Shown here piece after piece: positions 45,458 through 55,397 of a stretch of DNA of 64,000 nt. Under the pieces are notes generated by a model. It had not been told where the DNA came from and searched no databases. It saw nothing but the letters and a program-made list of their open reading frames with translations. The stretch comes from CADEFF01 sp964569315 (GTDB lineage Bacteria > Pseudomonadota > Alphaproteobacteria > Dongiales > Dongiaceae). The translations under genes and the position numbers were made by a program. The DNA is taken from contig CAZMUZ010000004.1 of assembly GCA_964569315.1 (NCBI GenBank), positions 22,576 to 86,575 of the forward strand, given 5' to 3'. How positions within the stretch are numbered: the stretch's first letter is position 1; each line of letters opens with the position of its first letter.

Positions 45458-46305
45458 CGGCGCCCCCGCTGCGTCGGGTCGAGTGCGTCGCGCAATGCGT
45501 CGCCGACGAGATTGAAGGCGAGCGCCACGATCAGGATGGCGATGCCGGGGAAGAAGACGAGCCAGGGCGCCGACAGGAAATAGGACTGGCTTTCGAAGAT
45601 CATGCCGCCCCAAGAGGGCGTCGGCGGCCGCACGCCCACCCCGAGGAAGGAGAGCGTCGCCTCCAGCATCACGGTTGTCGCGATGCCGAGCGTCGCATAG
45701 ACCAGCACCGTCGGCAGCAGATGCGGCAGGATGTGGCGGAAGACGATGCGCGCCGGCGTCGCGCCCAGCGCCCGCGTGGCCTCGATATAGTCGCGCTGCG
45801 CAAGCCCGACCGTCTCGGTATAGACCACGCGCGCGATCTGCACCCAGTTCACCATCGCGATCACCATGGCGACGATCCAGAGCGACGGGCTGAAGATCGC
45901 GGAGAGGGCGATGGCGAGCAGCAAGGCCGGGAAGGCGATCATCATGTCGGTGAAACGCATCAGCGCCGCGCCGATCGCGCCCTGCAGGTAGCCCGCAGTC
46001 GCGCCGAGTAGCGCGCCGATCGTCACGGCGACACCGTTCGCGACCACGCCGATCACGAGCGACGTGCGGGCGCCGTAGATCAGCCGCGAGAAGAGGTCGC
46101 GCCCGAGCAGGTCGGTGCCGAGCAGGAAACGCTCGGAGGGCGGGAGCGGCGCGCCCTCGAGGGTGAGGCCGTCGAAGAACTGCTCGGCCGGGTCGTAAGG
46201 AGCGACCCACGGCGCCAGGAGGGCGACAAGAACGGTGAGGATGACGATGATGATCGCGGCGAGCGCGAGCCTGTCGCGCGCAAGCCGCTTCCAGACCTGG
46301 TTCAT
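45454..46305 (-). CDS. Peptide-type ABC transporter permease (DppC-like), first gene of the operon
   Basis: A 283-residue permease with the DppC-type N-terminus (DRLALAAIIIVILTVLVALLAPW) and LGTDLLGRDLFSRLIYGAR, a family hallmark. The EAA loop is IEATRALGATPARIVFRHILP. ATG 46305 is preferred over 46320 because CGGGGA is correctly spaced before it. It starts a seven-gene minus-strand operon (two permeases, binding protein, amidase, two ATPases, DUF1194) that is divergent from the RutR-like regulator gene, a common sign of local control. Confidence 0.9.
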   Translation of the reverse strand: MNQVWKRLARDRLALAAIIIVILTVLVALLAPWVAPYDPAEQFFDGLTLEGAPLPPSERFLLGTDLLGRDLFSRLIYGARTSLVIGVVANGVAVTIGALLGATAGYLQGAIGAALMRFTDMMIAFPALLLAIALSAIFSPSLWIVAMVIAMVNWVQIARVVYTETVGLAQRDYIEATRALGATPARIVFRHILPHLLPTVLVYATLGIATTVMLEATLSFLGVGVRPPTPSWGGMIFESQSYFLSAPWLVFFPGIAILIVALAFNLVGDALRDALDPTQRGRR

Positions 46306-46755
46306 TGTATCCCCGGACACGAGCGAGGCACGATCCTAGCTTCGGGTCCGGGGGCGTCAATCGGATGGCGGGGATGCCGCCGGAAGCCTGCGCCCGACGG
46401 TTGCAAGGGCGGGCTTGCGCAACCGGGCGCGACCGGCGCTTGCCGGCGATCTGGCACCCGCTCCCGACCGGATCTCGCCAGGGGCCGCAGCCTTGCCGGT
46501 CCGATCGGCTTGCGCGGCATTTCACGATTCCGGACCGATCGGATTTACTGCTCTTTTTCCGCGAAACCCCGGCTTGGCCGGAATCGGCATCTGGCCGTCG
46601 GCGAATCGCTTTTTGCAGATCGAACAAGGCGTTGCGGCTTGAGCCTATTCGTCTCTCGCAGCATTCGGCTTGTTCCCGGACCGGGTTGAGACTAGCCTCA
46701 AGGCGTCGGGTCGCCGCTCGCGGACGCGCCCGAACGGACTGCCGAAGGTCAGGAC
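46306..46755. other. Divergent intergenic region (450 bp) with a pair of similar operator-like repeats
   Basis: It lies between the peptide-type importer operon and the RutR-like regulator gene. No supported gene is present. Two related sequences each contain the palindrome CCGATCGG: CCGGTCCGATCGGCTTG at 46496-46512 and CCGGACCGATCGGATTT at 46530-46546, 34 bp apart. They are candidate binding sites for the adjacent regulator. A convincing promoter is not seen. Confidence 0.55.
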
Positions 46756-47430
46756 ATGGAAACCGCCACAACCGCACGATTCTTGAGCGACCGCGCGCAG
46801 CGTCGCCCTGGCGCCAAGCGGGTGATGAACGAATCGCGCATTCTCTCCGCCGCCGAAACCGTGTTCGCCGAAGCGGGCTACGCCGCGGCGTCGATGGCCG
46901 CGATCGCCGACCGGGCGGAATTGCCCAAGGCGAACCTCCATTATTATTTCGGCACCAAGCATCAACTCTATCAACGCCTGCTGGAGGTGATCATCGAGGC
47001 GTGGCAGCACAGCATCGGCCATCTTCAGGCGGATGCCGATCCGGCGCAGGCGCTGCGCGCCTACATCGCCGACAAGATAGAGTTCTCGCGCCGGCGGCCG
47101 CATGCCTCGAAGATCTTCGCCAACGAGATATTGCACGGCGCGCCGGTGCTCTCCGGCATGCTGTCCGGCCCGATCCGCGTCTGGACGGACGCCAAGGTCG
47201 CCATCATCGAACGCTGGATCGCCGAGGGGCGGATGCGGCGCATCGACGGGCACCATCTGCTCTTCATCATCTGGGCCTCGACGCAGCACTACGCCGATTT
47301 CGACACGCAAGTCGCGGCCCTGCTGCAGCGCGAGCAATTGACCGCCGAGGACTATCAGCGCGCGACCGATACCCTCACGCGCATGGTGCTCGCCGCGGTC
47401 GGGCTCGACGAGCCGCAAAAAGACTCCTGA
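46756..47430 (+). CDS. TetR-family transcriptional regulator, RutR-like
   Basis: A 224-residue regulator. An N-terminal helix-turn-helix is visible (RILSAAETVFAEAGYAAASM, then KANLHYYFGTKHQLYQRLL), and the C-terminal ligand domain contains SKIFANEILHGAPVLSGML, which marks the RutR subgroup. RutR in enteric bacteria responds to pyrimidines, but here the ligand is unknown. It may control the divergent peptide-type/amidase operon, the hydroxyproline-related genes downstream, or both. Repeated operator-like sequences lie upstream at 46496-46546. The 11-bp gap to the next gene suggests co-transcription with it. Confidence 0.85.
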   Translation: METATTARFLSDRAQRRPGAKRVMNESRILSAAETVFAEAGYAAASMAAIADRAELPKANLHYYFGTKHQLYQRLLEVIIEAWQHSIGHLQADADPAQALRAYIADKIEFSRRRPHASKIFANEILHGAPVLSGMLSGPIRVWTDAKVAIIERWIAEGRMRRIDGHHLLFIIWASTQHYADFDTQVAALLQREQLTAEDYQRATDTLTRMVLAAVGLDEPQKDS

Positions 47431-47441
47431 GCGCGCCGCCC

Positions 47442-48437
47442 ATGGCGGAGGGCGCGGCGATCGAGACCGTCGAGATGCATACCGGCGGCGAGCCGGTGCG
47501 CATCGTCACCGCGGGCTACCCGGCGATCCCCGGCGCCACGATCCTCGCCAAGCGGCGCTACGCGCGGGAAAAGCTCGATCACCTTCGCCGCCTGCTGATC
47601 TTCGAGCCGCGCGGCCATTTCGACATGTATGGCGTGATCCCGGTCGAGCCGGACCTTCCGGGCGCCGACCTCGCCGTGCTGTTCATGCATAACGAGGGCT
47701 ATTCGACGATGTGCGGCCATGCCGTCATCGCCGTCGGACGCTGGGCGGTCGATCGCGGGCTGGTGCCTCGGCGCGAGCCGGAGACGATCGTCGACATCCA
47801 GTGCCCCTGCGGCCTGGTGCGCGCCCATGTGGCGTCCGAGGGCGGCGTGCGCTTCGAGAGCGTGCCGGCCTTCGCCTTCGCCCTCGACCGCGAGGTCGCG
47901 ATCGAGGGCCATGGCAGGGTCGCCGTCGATATCGGCTATGGCGGCGCCTTCTATGCGGTGGTGCCGGCCGCGCGCTTCGGGCTCGATCTCGGAACCGGCG
48001 CCACGCGCGATCTCGTCGATTGTGCGACGCGCGTGACCGAGGCGGTGCAGCGCCAGGTGCCGCTCGATCACCCCGACGATCCCGATCTCGCCTTCCTCTA
48101 CGGCACGATCCTGACCGACGGCGGCGACGGTGCCGCGGCGCCCTCGCGCAATGTCTGCGTCTTCGCCGCGCGCGAGGTCGATCGCAGCCCGACGGGCAGC
48201 GGCGTCACCGCGCGCATCGCGCTGCAGCAGGCGCGGGGCGAGCTGGCGCAGGGCGCCCACCGACGGTTCGAAAGCCTGACCGGCGCCGTCTTCACCGGCC
48301 GTGCGCTCGCGGGCTTGCGCGCCGGGCGCTTCGAGGCGGTACGGGTGGAAGTCGGCGGCCGGGCGCATTATACCGGCACGGCGCGTTTCACCCTCGAGCC
48401 CGGCGACGAGATCGGTCGCGGCTTCCTGCTTTCCTGA
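47442..48437 (+). CDS. Proline racemase family, probable trans-3-hydroxy-L-proline dehydratase
   Basis: A 331-residue pyridoxal-independent enzyme of the proline racemase superfamily. Racemases and epimerases use two active-site cysteines. Here the first is kept (Cys91 in YSTMCGHAVIA), but the second position is Thr251 (DRSPTGSGVTAR). That Cys-to-Thr change is the known mark of trans-3-hydroxy-L-proline dehydratases, which make delta-1-pyrroline-2-carboxylate. Assignment rests on this residue and on length. It is located 11 bp after a RutR-like regulator and 20 bp before a DUF1989 gene. Confidence 0.85.
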   Translation: MAEGAAIETVEMHTGGEPVRIVTAGYPAIPGATILAKRRYAREKLDHLRRLLIFEPRGHFDMYGVIPVEPDLPGADLAVLFMHNEGYSTMCGHAVIAVGRWAVDRGLVPRREPETIVDIQCPCGLVRAHVASEGGVRFESVPAFAFALDREVAIEGHGRVAVDIGYGGAFYAVVPAARFGLDLGTGATRDLVDCATRVTEAVQRQVPLDHPDDPDLAFLYGTILTDGGDGAAAPSRNVCVFAAREVDRSPTGSGVTARIALQQARGELAQGAHRRFESLTGAVFTGRALAGLRAGRFEAVRVEVGGRAHYTGTARFTLEPGDEIGRGFLLS

Positions 48438-48457
48438 ACCTCCCGAGGAACCCCCCT

Positions 48458-49057
48458 ATGGCCAGCACGCTCCAGACCATCCCCGCCCGTCGCGGCATCG
48501 CCCATCGGCTGAAGGCCGGCGAGGCGGTCAAGGTGATCAACACCCATGGCAGCCAGGTGGTGGATTGCTGGGCCTTCGCGCTCCCCGACACGGCCGAGTT
48601 CATGTCGATGGAACATAGCCGCGTCGAGCTCGGCCGCTCGAGCCCGCGCGTCGGCGACAGCATGTTCACCAACTGGCGTCGCGCGATCCTGACGCTGGAG
48701 GCGGACAGCTCGGCCGGTGTGCACGACACGACGCTTGCCGCCTGCGACGTCTACCGCTATCGGCGGCTCGGCGCCGAGGGCTATCACGACAACTGCACCG
48801 ACAATCTCGCCGCCGCCATGAAGGCGGCGGGCCTCGCCCTGCCGGAGACGCCCTGTCCCTTCAATATCTGGCAGAACTCGCGCACCCAGCCGGATTTCAG
48901 CCTGGTGATCGAGCCGCCCAGGAGCAAGCCCGGAGACCATGTCGTGCTGCGCGCCGCGATCGACCTCGCGCTCGTGTTTTCCGCCTGCCCGCAGGACATG
49001 GTGCCGACCAACGGCGCCGATCGCCGCCCGACCGACGCGCATTTCCAGGTGCTGTGA
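48458..49057 (+). CDS. DUF1989 (urea carboxylase-associated) family protein
   Basis: A 199-residue protein with the DUF1989 sequence pattern: a Gly-rich start, VINTHGSQVVDCWAFALPD, MSMEHSRVELGR, HDTTLAACDVYRYRRLG and the cysteine-containing NCTDNLAAAM. Family members occur with urea carboxylase or amino-acid degradation genes. Conserved Cys and His residues suggest metal binding, but the reaction is unknown. The gene follows the hydroxyproline dehydratase by 20 bp and converges on glpK with a 15-bp gap. Confidence 0.85.
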   Translation: MASTLQTIPARRGIAHRLKAGEAVKVINTHGSQVVDCWAFALPDTAEFMSMEHSRVELGRSSPRVGDSMFTNWRRAILTLEADSSAGVHDTTLAACDVYRYRRLGAEGYHDNCTDNLAAAMKAAGLALPETPCPFNIWQNSRTQPDFSLVIEPPRSKPGDHVVLRAAIDLALVFSACPQDMVPTNGADRRPTDAHFQVL

Positions 49058-49072
49058 CCCGCCGGGCGCGGG

Positions 49073-50566
<1,494 letters not shown>

Positions 50567-50698
50567 GGTGGCGGGAATGATCTTGGTCGTCGCCGGCGGC
50601 GTCAAGACAGCCGGCCGGCGGCGGCGGACCCCTTGTCCGCGGCGGCTTCCGGCTTCGCGGCCGAAGGGCTATCGTGCGGGCGCGCGAGGGGAGGGCTG

Positions 50699-51463
50699 AT
50701 GACCGAGGCCGACCGGCAGGAACAGATACTCGAACTGGTGCATCAGCGCGGTTTCGTCTCGATCGACGCCCTCGCCGAGCATTTCGCGGTGACGCCGCAG
50801 ACGGTGCGCCGCGACGTGAACCGGCTTTGCGCCCGTTCCCTCCTGCGCCGCTATCACGGCGGGGCGGGCCTTCCCTCCAGCGTCGAGAACGCGACCTACC
50901 AGTCGCGCCAGGTGCTGCATCTGAACGAGAAGCGCCGGATCGCGGCGGCGGTGGTGCAGGCCGTGCCGGACGGCGCCTCGCTCTTCATCAACAGCGGCAC
51001 CACCATGGAGCAGGTGGCTCGCGGCCTGCTGAAACACCGCAGCCTCCGCATCATCACCAACAACCTTCATGTCGCCCACATTCTCGCCGAGAACGAGGAT
51101 TTCGAGGTGCTGGTGGCAGGCGGCCAGGTGAGCCGTCGCGAGCGCGGCCTGATCGGCGAGGCGACCAAGGAGTTCATCGCCCAGTTCAAGACCGATCTCT
51201 GCATCCTGGGCGTGGGCGGCATCGACGAGGACGGCACGCTGCTCGATTTCGATTTTCGCGAGGTGCGGGTTTCCCAGGCCATGGTCGCGAACGCACGTCA
51301 GCTTTTCGTCGCCGCCGACCACAGCAAGTTCGGCCGTGCCGCCATGGCCCGGCTCGGTGTCCTGACCGAGGCCGACATCTTCTTCACCGACCGGCCCCCG
51401 CCGGCACGGATTCGCGTGCTGCTGAAGCGCGAGCAGACGGAGCTGCGGCTGGCGCGGGACTGA
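50699..51463 (+). CDS. glpR: DeoR-family repressor, GlpR-like
   Basis: A 254-residue regulator. The N-terminal winged helix-turn-helix (EQILELVHQRGFVSIDALAE, TPQTVRRDVNRL) is followed by a ligand domain with the sugar-phosphate-binding pattern FINSGTTMEQVARGLL and VGGIDEDGTLLDFDF. GlpR proteins bind glycerol-3-phosphate and repress glycerol genes. Its position between glpK and glpD supports the same role. It is first of the five-gene plus-strand operon, though a separate promoter precedes glpD. Confidence 0.88.
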   Translation: MTEADRQEQILELVHQRGFVSIDALAEHFAVTPQTVRRDVNRLCARSLLRRYHGGAGLPSSVENATYQSRQVLHLNEKRRIAAAVVQAVPDGASLFINSGTTMEQVARGLLKHRSLRIITNNLHVAHILAENEDFEVLVAGGQVSRRERGLIGEATKEFIAQFKTDLCILGVGGIDEDGTLLDFDFREVRVSQAMVANARQLFVAADHSKFGRAAMARLGVLTEADIFFTDRPPPARIRVLLKREQTELRLARD

Positions 51464-51477
51464 CCGGCTCCCCCCAT

Positions 51478-51545
51478 ATGTTCGATTTCGCGCATGGCCT
51501 GGGCGTTCATTTTCAATTGTGAAAACAATACCGAGCGACTAGGCT
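51478..51545 (+). promoter_or_regulatory. glpD promoter with GlpR-type and palindromic operator sites
   Basis: ATGTTCGATTTCGCGCAT (51478-51495) matches 14 of 18 positions of the E. coli GlpR operator consensus as I recall it. The motif TTCATTTTCAATTGTGAAAA (51506-51525) has perfect 6-bp inverted arms. It includes a TTGTGA -35 (51517-51522), followed after 17 bp by TAGGCT (51540-51545). Operator overlap with the promoter fits repression. The glpD ATG is at 51620. Confidence 0.6.
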
Positions 51546-51619
51546 GCCGCTGAAAGGCGGGCGACGACGCCCTGTCGCCTCCCGGCGAGACCGCGTCATC
51601 CCGCCATTCCCCGCAAGCA

Positions 51620-53185
51620 ATGCCGAGGGAAGCGCCGCCTTTGTCCGGACCACGGCCCTACGATCTGCTTGTCGTCGGCGGCGGCATCAACGGCGCCGGG
51701 ATCGCGCGCGATGCGGCGGGCCGCGGGCTCCGCGTGCTCCTGGTCGAGCAGGAGGACCTGGCGAGCCATACCTCCTCCGCCAGCACCAAGCTGATCCATG
51801 GCGGGCTGCGCTATCTCGAATATTACGAGTTCCGGCTGGTGCGGGAATCGCTGACCGAGCGCGAACGGCTGCTCGAAAGCGCCCCGCACATCATCTGGCC
51901 GCTGCGCTTCCTCCTGCCGCACGAGGCGAGCCTGCGGCCGGCCTGGATGATCCGCCTTGGCCTCTTCCTCTACGACCATCTCGGCGGCCGGCGGCGCCTG
52001 CCGGCCTCGGCCGGCGTCGACCTGACGAAGGATCCGATGGGCGCGGCGCTGAAGCCGGAGTTCCGGCGCGGCTTCGCCTATTCCGACTGCTGGGTCGAGG
52101 ATTCGCGTCTCGTCGTCCTGAACGCGATGGATGCGGCCGAGCGCGGTGCCGAGGTCGAGACGCGGACCCGCTGCGTCGCCGCGCGGCGCGAGGGCGGGCT
52201 CTGGCGCGCAACACTGCAGGATCGCCGCAGCGGCGCCAATCGCGATGTCGCGGCGCGCATCCTCGTCGATGCGGCGGGCCCCTGGGTGAAGAGCTTCCTC
52301 GAGCGCGAGGTCGGGCTGCCGGCGCGGCACAGCATCCGTCTCGTCAAGGGTAGCCACATCGTCGTGCCGCGTCTCCATGAGGGCGCGCATGCCTACATCC
52401 TGCAGAACCGCGACCGCCGCATCGTCTTCGCGATCCCCTACGAGCAGCGCTTCACCCTGATCGGCACCACCGACGCGCCTTTCGAAGGCGAGCCCGGCCG
52501 GGTCGCGATCTCGCCGGCGGAGACCGACTATCTCTGCGAGGTCGCCTCGCGCTATTTCCGCAAGGCCGTACAGCCTGCGGATGTCGTCTGGAGCTATGCC
52601 GGCGTCCGGCCGCTCTATGACGACGCGGCCAAGAGCGCGTCCGCCGTCACACGGGACTATGTGCTCGATCTCGAGGCGCCGGAGGGCGAGGCGCCGCTGC
52701 TTGCCGTCTTCGGCGGCAAGATCACGACCTATCGTCGCCTCGCCGAGCATGCGCTGGAAAAGCTCGCGCGCTTCTGTCCCGCGCCGCAGCCGGCCTGGAC
52801 CGAGCGCTCGCCCCTGCCCGGCGGCGACATTCCCGACGCCGATTTCGAGCGCTTCCTCGCCGGGTTCCAGATGCGCCACCGCTGGATGCCGCCCGCGATG
52901 GCCCGGCGCTACGCGCGCGCCTACGGCACGCGCGCCGATCGCGTGGTCGGCGAGGCGGGTTCGCTCGCCGGGCTCGGCCAGCTTCTCGGCGGCGATCTCT
53001 ATGAGCGCGAGGTCGACTATCTGAGGACATCGGAATGGGCCGAGAGCGCGGAGGACGTGCTGTGGCGCCGTTCCAAGCTCGGGCTTCATCTCGGATCGGA
53101 TGCGGTGCCGCGGCTCGAGGCCTGCTTCGCGCGGGCGGGCGACGGCGTCGGCATGCACAACACCGGACGGCAGCGGAGCGGCTGA
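51620..53185 (+). CDS. glpD: Aerobic glycerol-3-phosphate dehydrogenase
   Basis: A 521-residue membrane-associated flavoprotein that oxidises sn-glycerol-3-phosphate to dihydroxyacetone phosphate and passes electrons to quinone. The FAD motif is LLVVGGGINGAGIARDAAGRG. The next family block is HTSSASTKLIHGGLRYLEYY. Substrate-binding sequences such as VKGSHIVVPRLH and IVFAIPYEQRFTLIGTTD are present, and the C-terminal cap is intact. Length matches GlpD. It is preceded by its own promoter and operator region and is followed after one base by the next gene of the operon. Confidence 0.93.
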   Translation: MPREAPPLSGPRPYDLLVVGGGINGAGIARDAAGRGLRVLLVEQEDLASHTSSASTKLIHGGLRYLEYYEFRLVRESLTERERLLESAPHIIWPLRFLLPHEASLRPAWMIRLGLFLYDHLGGRRRLPASAGVDLTKDPMGAALKPEFRRGFAYSDCWVEDSRLVVLNAMDAAERGAEVETRTRCVAARREGGLWRATLQDRRSGANRDVAARILVDAAGPWVKSFLEREVGLPARHSIRLVKGSHIVVPRLHEGAHAYILQNRDRRIVFAIPYEQRFTLIGTTDAPFEGEPGRVAISPAETDYLCEVASRYFRKAVQPADVVWSYAGVRPLYDDAAKSASAVTRDYVLDLEAPEGEAPLLAVFGGKITTYRRLAEHALEKLARFCPAPQPAWTERSPLPGGDIPDADFERFLAGFQMRHRWMPPAMARRYARAYGTRADRVVGEAGSLAGLGQLLGGDLYEREVDYLRTSEWAESAEDVLWRRSKLGLHLGSDAVPRLEACFARAGDGVGMHNTGRQRSG

Positions 53186-53186
53186 T

Positions 53187-53858
53187 ATGGACTTCATCTT
53201 CATGCTGACGCGCGAGGACCGGACCATCGAGGATTGCCTCGAGGTCTATGACTCGATCCGCGCCCTGCCGCTGAAGCATATCGGCTTCAAGGATGTCGGC
53301 GTGGCGCCCGACCTGCTCGACCGGCTGCATGACCGGCTGAAGGCGGACGGGCGCACGACCCACATGGAGGTCGTGAGCACCAGCCCGGAGAGCTGCAAGC
53401 GGTCGGTCGAGATCGGCGTCCGGCTCGGGGTGGATTGCCTCCTGGGCGGCACCCGGGAGACCGACGTGCTGCCGATCCTCCGCGGCAGCAGGACCGGCTA
53501 CTATCCGTTCCCCGGCGTCCCGACCGGACACCCGACCAGGCTCGGCGGCACGCCCGAGCGCATCGCCGCCGACACGAAACGCATGGTCGAGGCGGGCTGC
53601 GCCGGCGTCGATCTGCTCGCCTTCCGCGCGACCGACGCGGATCCGCTGGCACTCATCCGGGCCGCCCGCGCCGCGACCGACCGTACCGTGGTCGTCGCCG
53701 GCAGCATCAACTCGGCCGGGCGCATCCGGGAAATCGCCGATGCCGGGGCCGATCTCTTCACCATCGGCACCGCGGCCCTCGACGGCAGCTTCAGCCCCCG
53801 GCATGGGTTGCTCGCGAACCAGCTTCGGCGCATCCTCGACGCCTGTCGCGCGGCCTGA
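53187..53858 (+). CDS. TIM-barrel protein of unknown function (HisA/HisF-like phosphate-binding)
   Basis: A 223-residue (beta-alpha)8 barrel. The start MDFIFMLTREDRTIEDC is followed by a conserved-looking HIGFKDVGV (Lys35). In the C-terminal half, VVAGSINSAGRIREIADAGADLFTIG forms the phosphate-binding strands 7-8 typical of HisA/HisF/TrpC-like enzymes. I do not recognise the substrate. Its placement between glpD and an FGGY kinase, with a glycerol-1-phosphate dehydrogenase homologue next, points to a phosphorylated polyol or ketose. Relatives appear to be wrongly labelled as 4-hydroxythreonine-phosphate dehydrogenases. Confidence 0.7.
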   Translation: MDFIFMLTREDRTIEDCLEVYDSIRALPLKHIGFKDVGVAPDLLDRLHDRLKADGRTTHMEVVSTSPESCKRSVEIGVRLGVDCLLGGTRETDVLPILRGSRTGYYPFPGVPTGHPTRLGGTPERIAADTKRMVEAGCAGVDLLAFRATDADPLALIRAARAATDRTVVVAGSINSAGRIREIADAGADLFTIGTAALDGSFSPRHGLLANQLRRILDACRAA

Positions 53859-53876
53859 GCGGAGCGTTCTGCCCTT

Positions 53877-55397
53877 ATGGGCCTCGTCCTCGGTATCGAT
53901 GTCGGCAGTCAAAGCCTCAAGGCCGTGCTGCTCGACGAAGCGCTGAAGCCGCTCGGCAGCGCCCGGCGCAGCTACCCGATTGCCTTCCCGAAGCCGGGCT
54001 GGGCGGAACAGGACCCGGCGCTCTGGGAGGCGGCGCTGGCACCTGCCATCGCCGAAGCGCTATCGACGGCGGGCCGAAAGCCGGCGGATGTCGGCGCCCT
54101 CGGCCTCGCGGGGCAGCTCGACGGCTGCATCCCGGTCGCGCGCGACGGCAAGGTGCTGCATCCCTGCCTCGTCTGGATGGACCGCCGCGCCGACGATGCG
54201 CTGGGCGCGGTGCGGCGGCGCATCGACCCGGCGACGATCCGCGCGCGCACCGGCGCCAATCTCGACGGCAGCCATATGGCGCCGAAGATCCTGTGGCTGC
54301 TCGATGCGGTGCCGACGGCGCGCAGCGCCGCGCTCTTCCACCAGCCGGTTTCCTATCTCGTGGAGCGGCTGACCGGCGAGCGGGCGATCGATCACGGTCT
54401 CGCCTCCACCAGCCTGGTCTACGATCTCGCCACGGGCGACTGGGCGGCGGATCTGCTCGACGCCTTCGGCATCGAGCGCCACCGCCTGCCGCCGCTCGCC
54501 GACGGCGCCGCGATGGCGGGCCGGCTCTCGGAAGCCGGCGCGCGGCTCGCCGGCCTGCCGCGGGGCATCCCCGTCGCCGTCGGCACCGGCGACGATTTCT
54601 CGACGCCGCTCGGCGGCGGCATCGCCGGCCAGGGCGTCGTGGCGAACGTGCTCGGCACGGCGGAAGTCGTCGGCGCCCTCCATGACCGTCCGGCGATCGA
54701 TCCGAGCGCGCTCACCGAGACCCATCGCTATGTCGGCTCCGGCCTCTACTATGTGGAGAATCCGGGCTGGGTCTCGGGCGGCGCCGTCGAATGGCTGCGC
54801 CAGACGCTGGGGCTCGCCGATTTCGCAACGCTCGACCGCCTCGCGGCGGCCGTGCCGCCGGGGGCGGACGGGCTCACCTTCATCCCGGCGCAGGGCGGGG
54901 CGATGACGCCGCAATGGGTCGCAGCCGCGCGCGGCTGCTTCTACGGCCTCACCTTGGCGCATGGACCCGGCCACCTCGCCCGCGCGGTGCTCGAAGGCAA
55001 TGGCTTCGGCCTCCTCGACGTGCTGCAGTCGCTGGAGGCGATGGGGGTGGCGGCGACGCGCATCCGGCTGCTCGGCGGCGGCGCGCGCAGCGACCTCTGG
55101 GCGCGCATCCGCGCCGACCTGACCCAGCGCCCGGTCGAGCGCGCGTGCCTCGCCGACAGCTCCGCCGTCGGCGCCGCGATGCTGGGCGCGGTCGCGGCCG
55201 GCATGGCGACGGACCTTGCGAGCGCCGCGCTCGGCCTTGCGGACGGCGCCGGCGCGATCGAGCCCGATCGCGCGCTCGCCGCCGCTTATGCCGACGCCTA
55301 TGGCCGCTATCGGCGCCTCTTCGATTCCCTGCAACCGATGTTCGCGCCGGCGCCGATGCGCGGAAAAGGACCTGCTGAAACATGTCGCAGCCGCTGA
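53877..55397 (+). CDS. FGGY-family carbohydrate kinase (xylulokinase-like)
   Basis: A 506-residue sugar or polyol kinase. The ATP/phosphate loop is GIDVGSQSLKAVLLDE, GLAGQLDGCIPV and CLVWMDRRAD form the sugar-binding region, and the C-terminal IRLLGGGARSDLWARIRADL is the second FGGY signature. It is distinct from glpK and closer to xylulokinases, so its substrate is probably a pentulose or polyol rather than glycerol. It overlaps the next dehydrogenase by 16 bp, implying coupled production. Its product is likely the substrate of the neighbouring TIM-barrel protein or dehydrogenase. Confidence 0.85.
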   Translation: MGLVLGIDVGSQSLKAVLLDEALKPLGSARRSYPIAFPKPGWAEQDPALWEAALAPAIAEALSTAGRKPADVGALGLAGQLDGCIPVARDGKVLHPCLVWMDRRADDALGAVRRRIDPATIRARTGANLDGSHMAPKILWLLDAVPTARSAALFHQPVSYLVERLTGERAIDHGLASTSLVYDLATGDWAADLLDAFGIERHRLPPLADGAAMAGRLSEAGARLAGLPRGIPVAVGTGDDFSTPLGGGIAGQGVVANVLGTAEVVGALHDRPAIDPSALTETHRYVGSGLYYVENPGWVSGGAVEWLRQTLGLADFATLDRLAAAVPPGADGLTFIPAQGGAMTPQWVAAARGCFYGLTLAHGPGHLARAVLEGNGFGLLDVLQSLEAMGVAATRIRLLGGGARSDLWARIRADLTQRPVERACLADSSAVGAAMLGAVAAGMATDLASAALGLADGAGAIEPDRALAAAYADAYGRYRRLFDSLQPMFAPAPMRGKGPAETCRSR

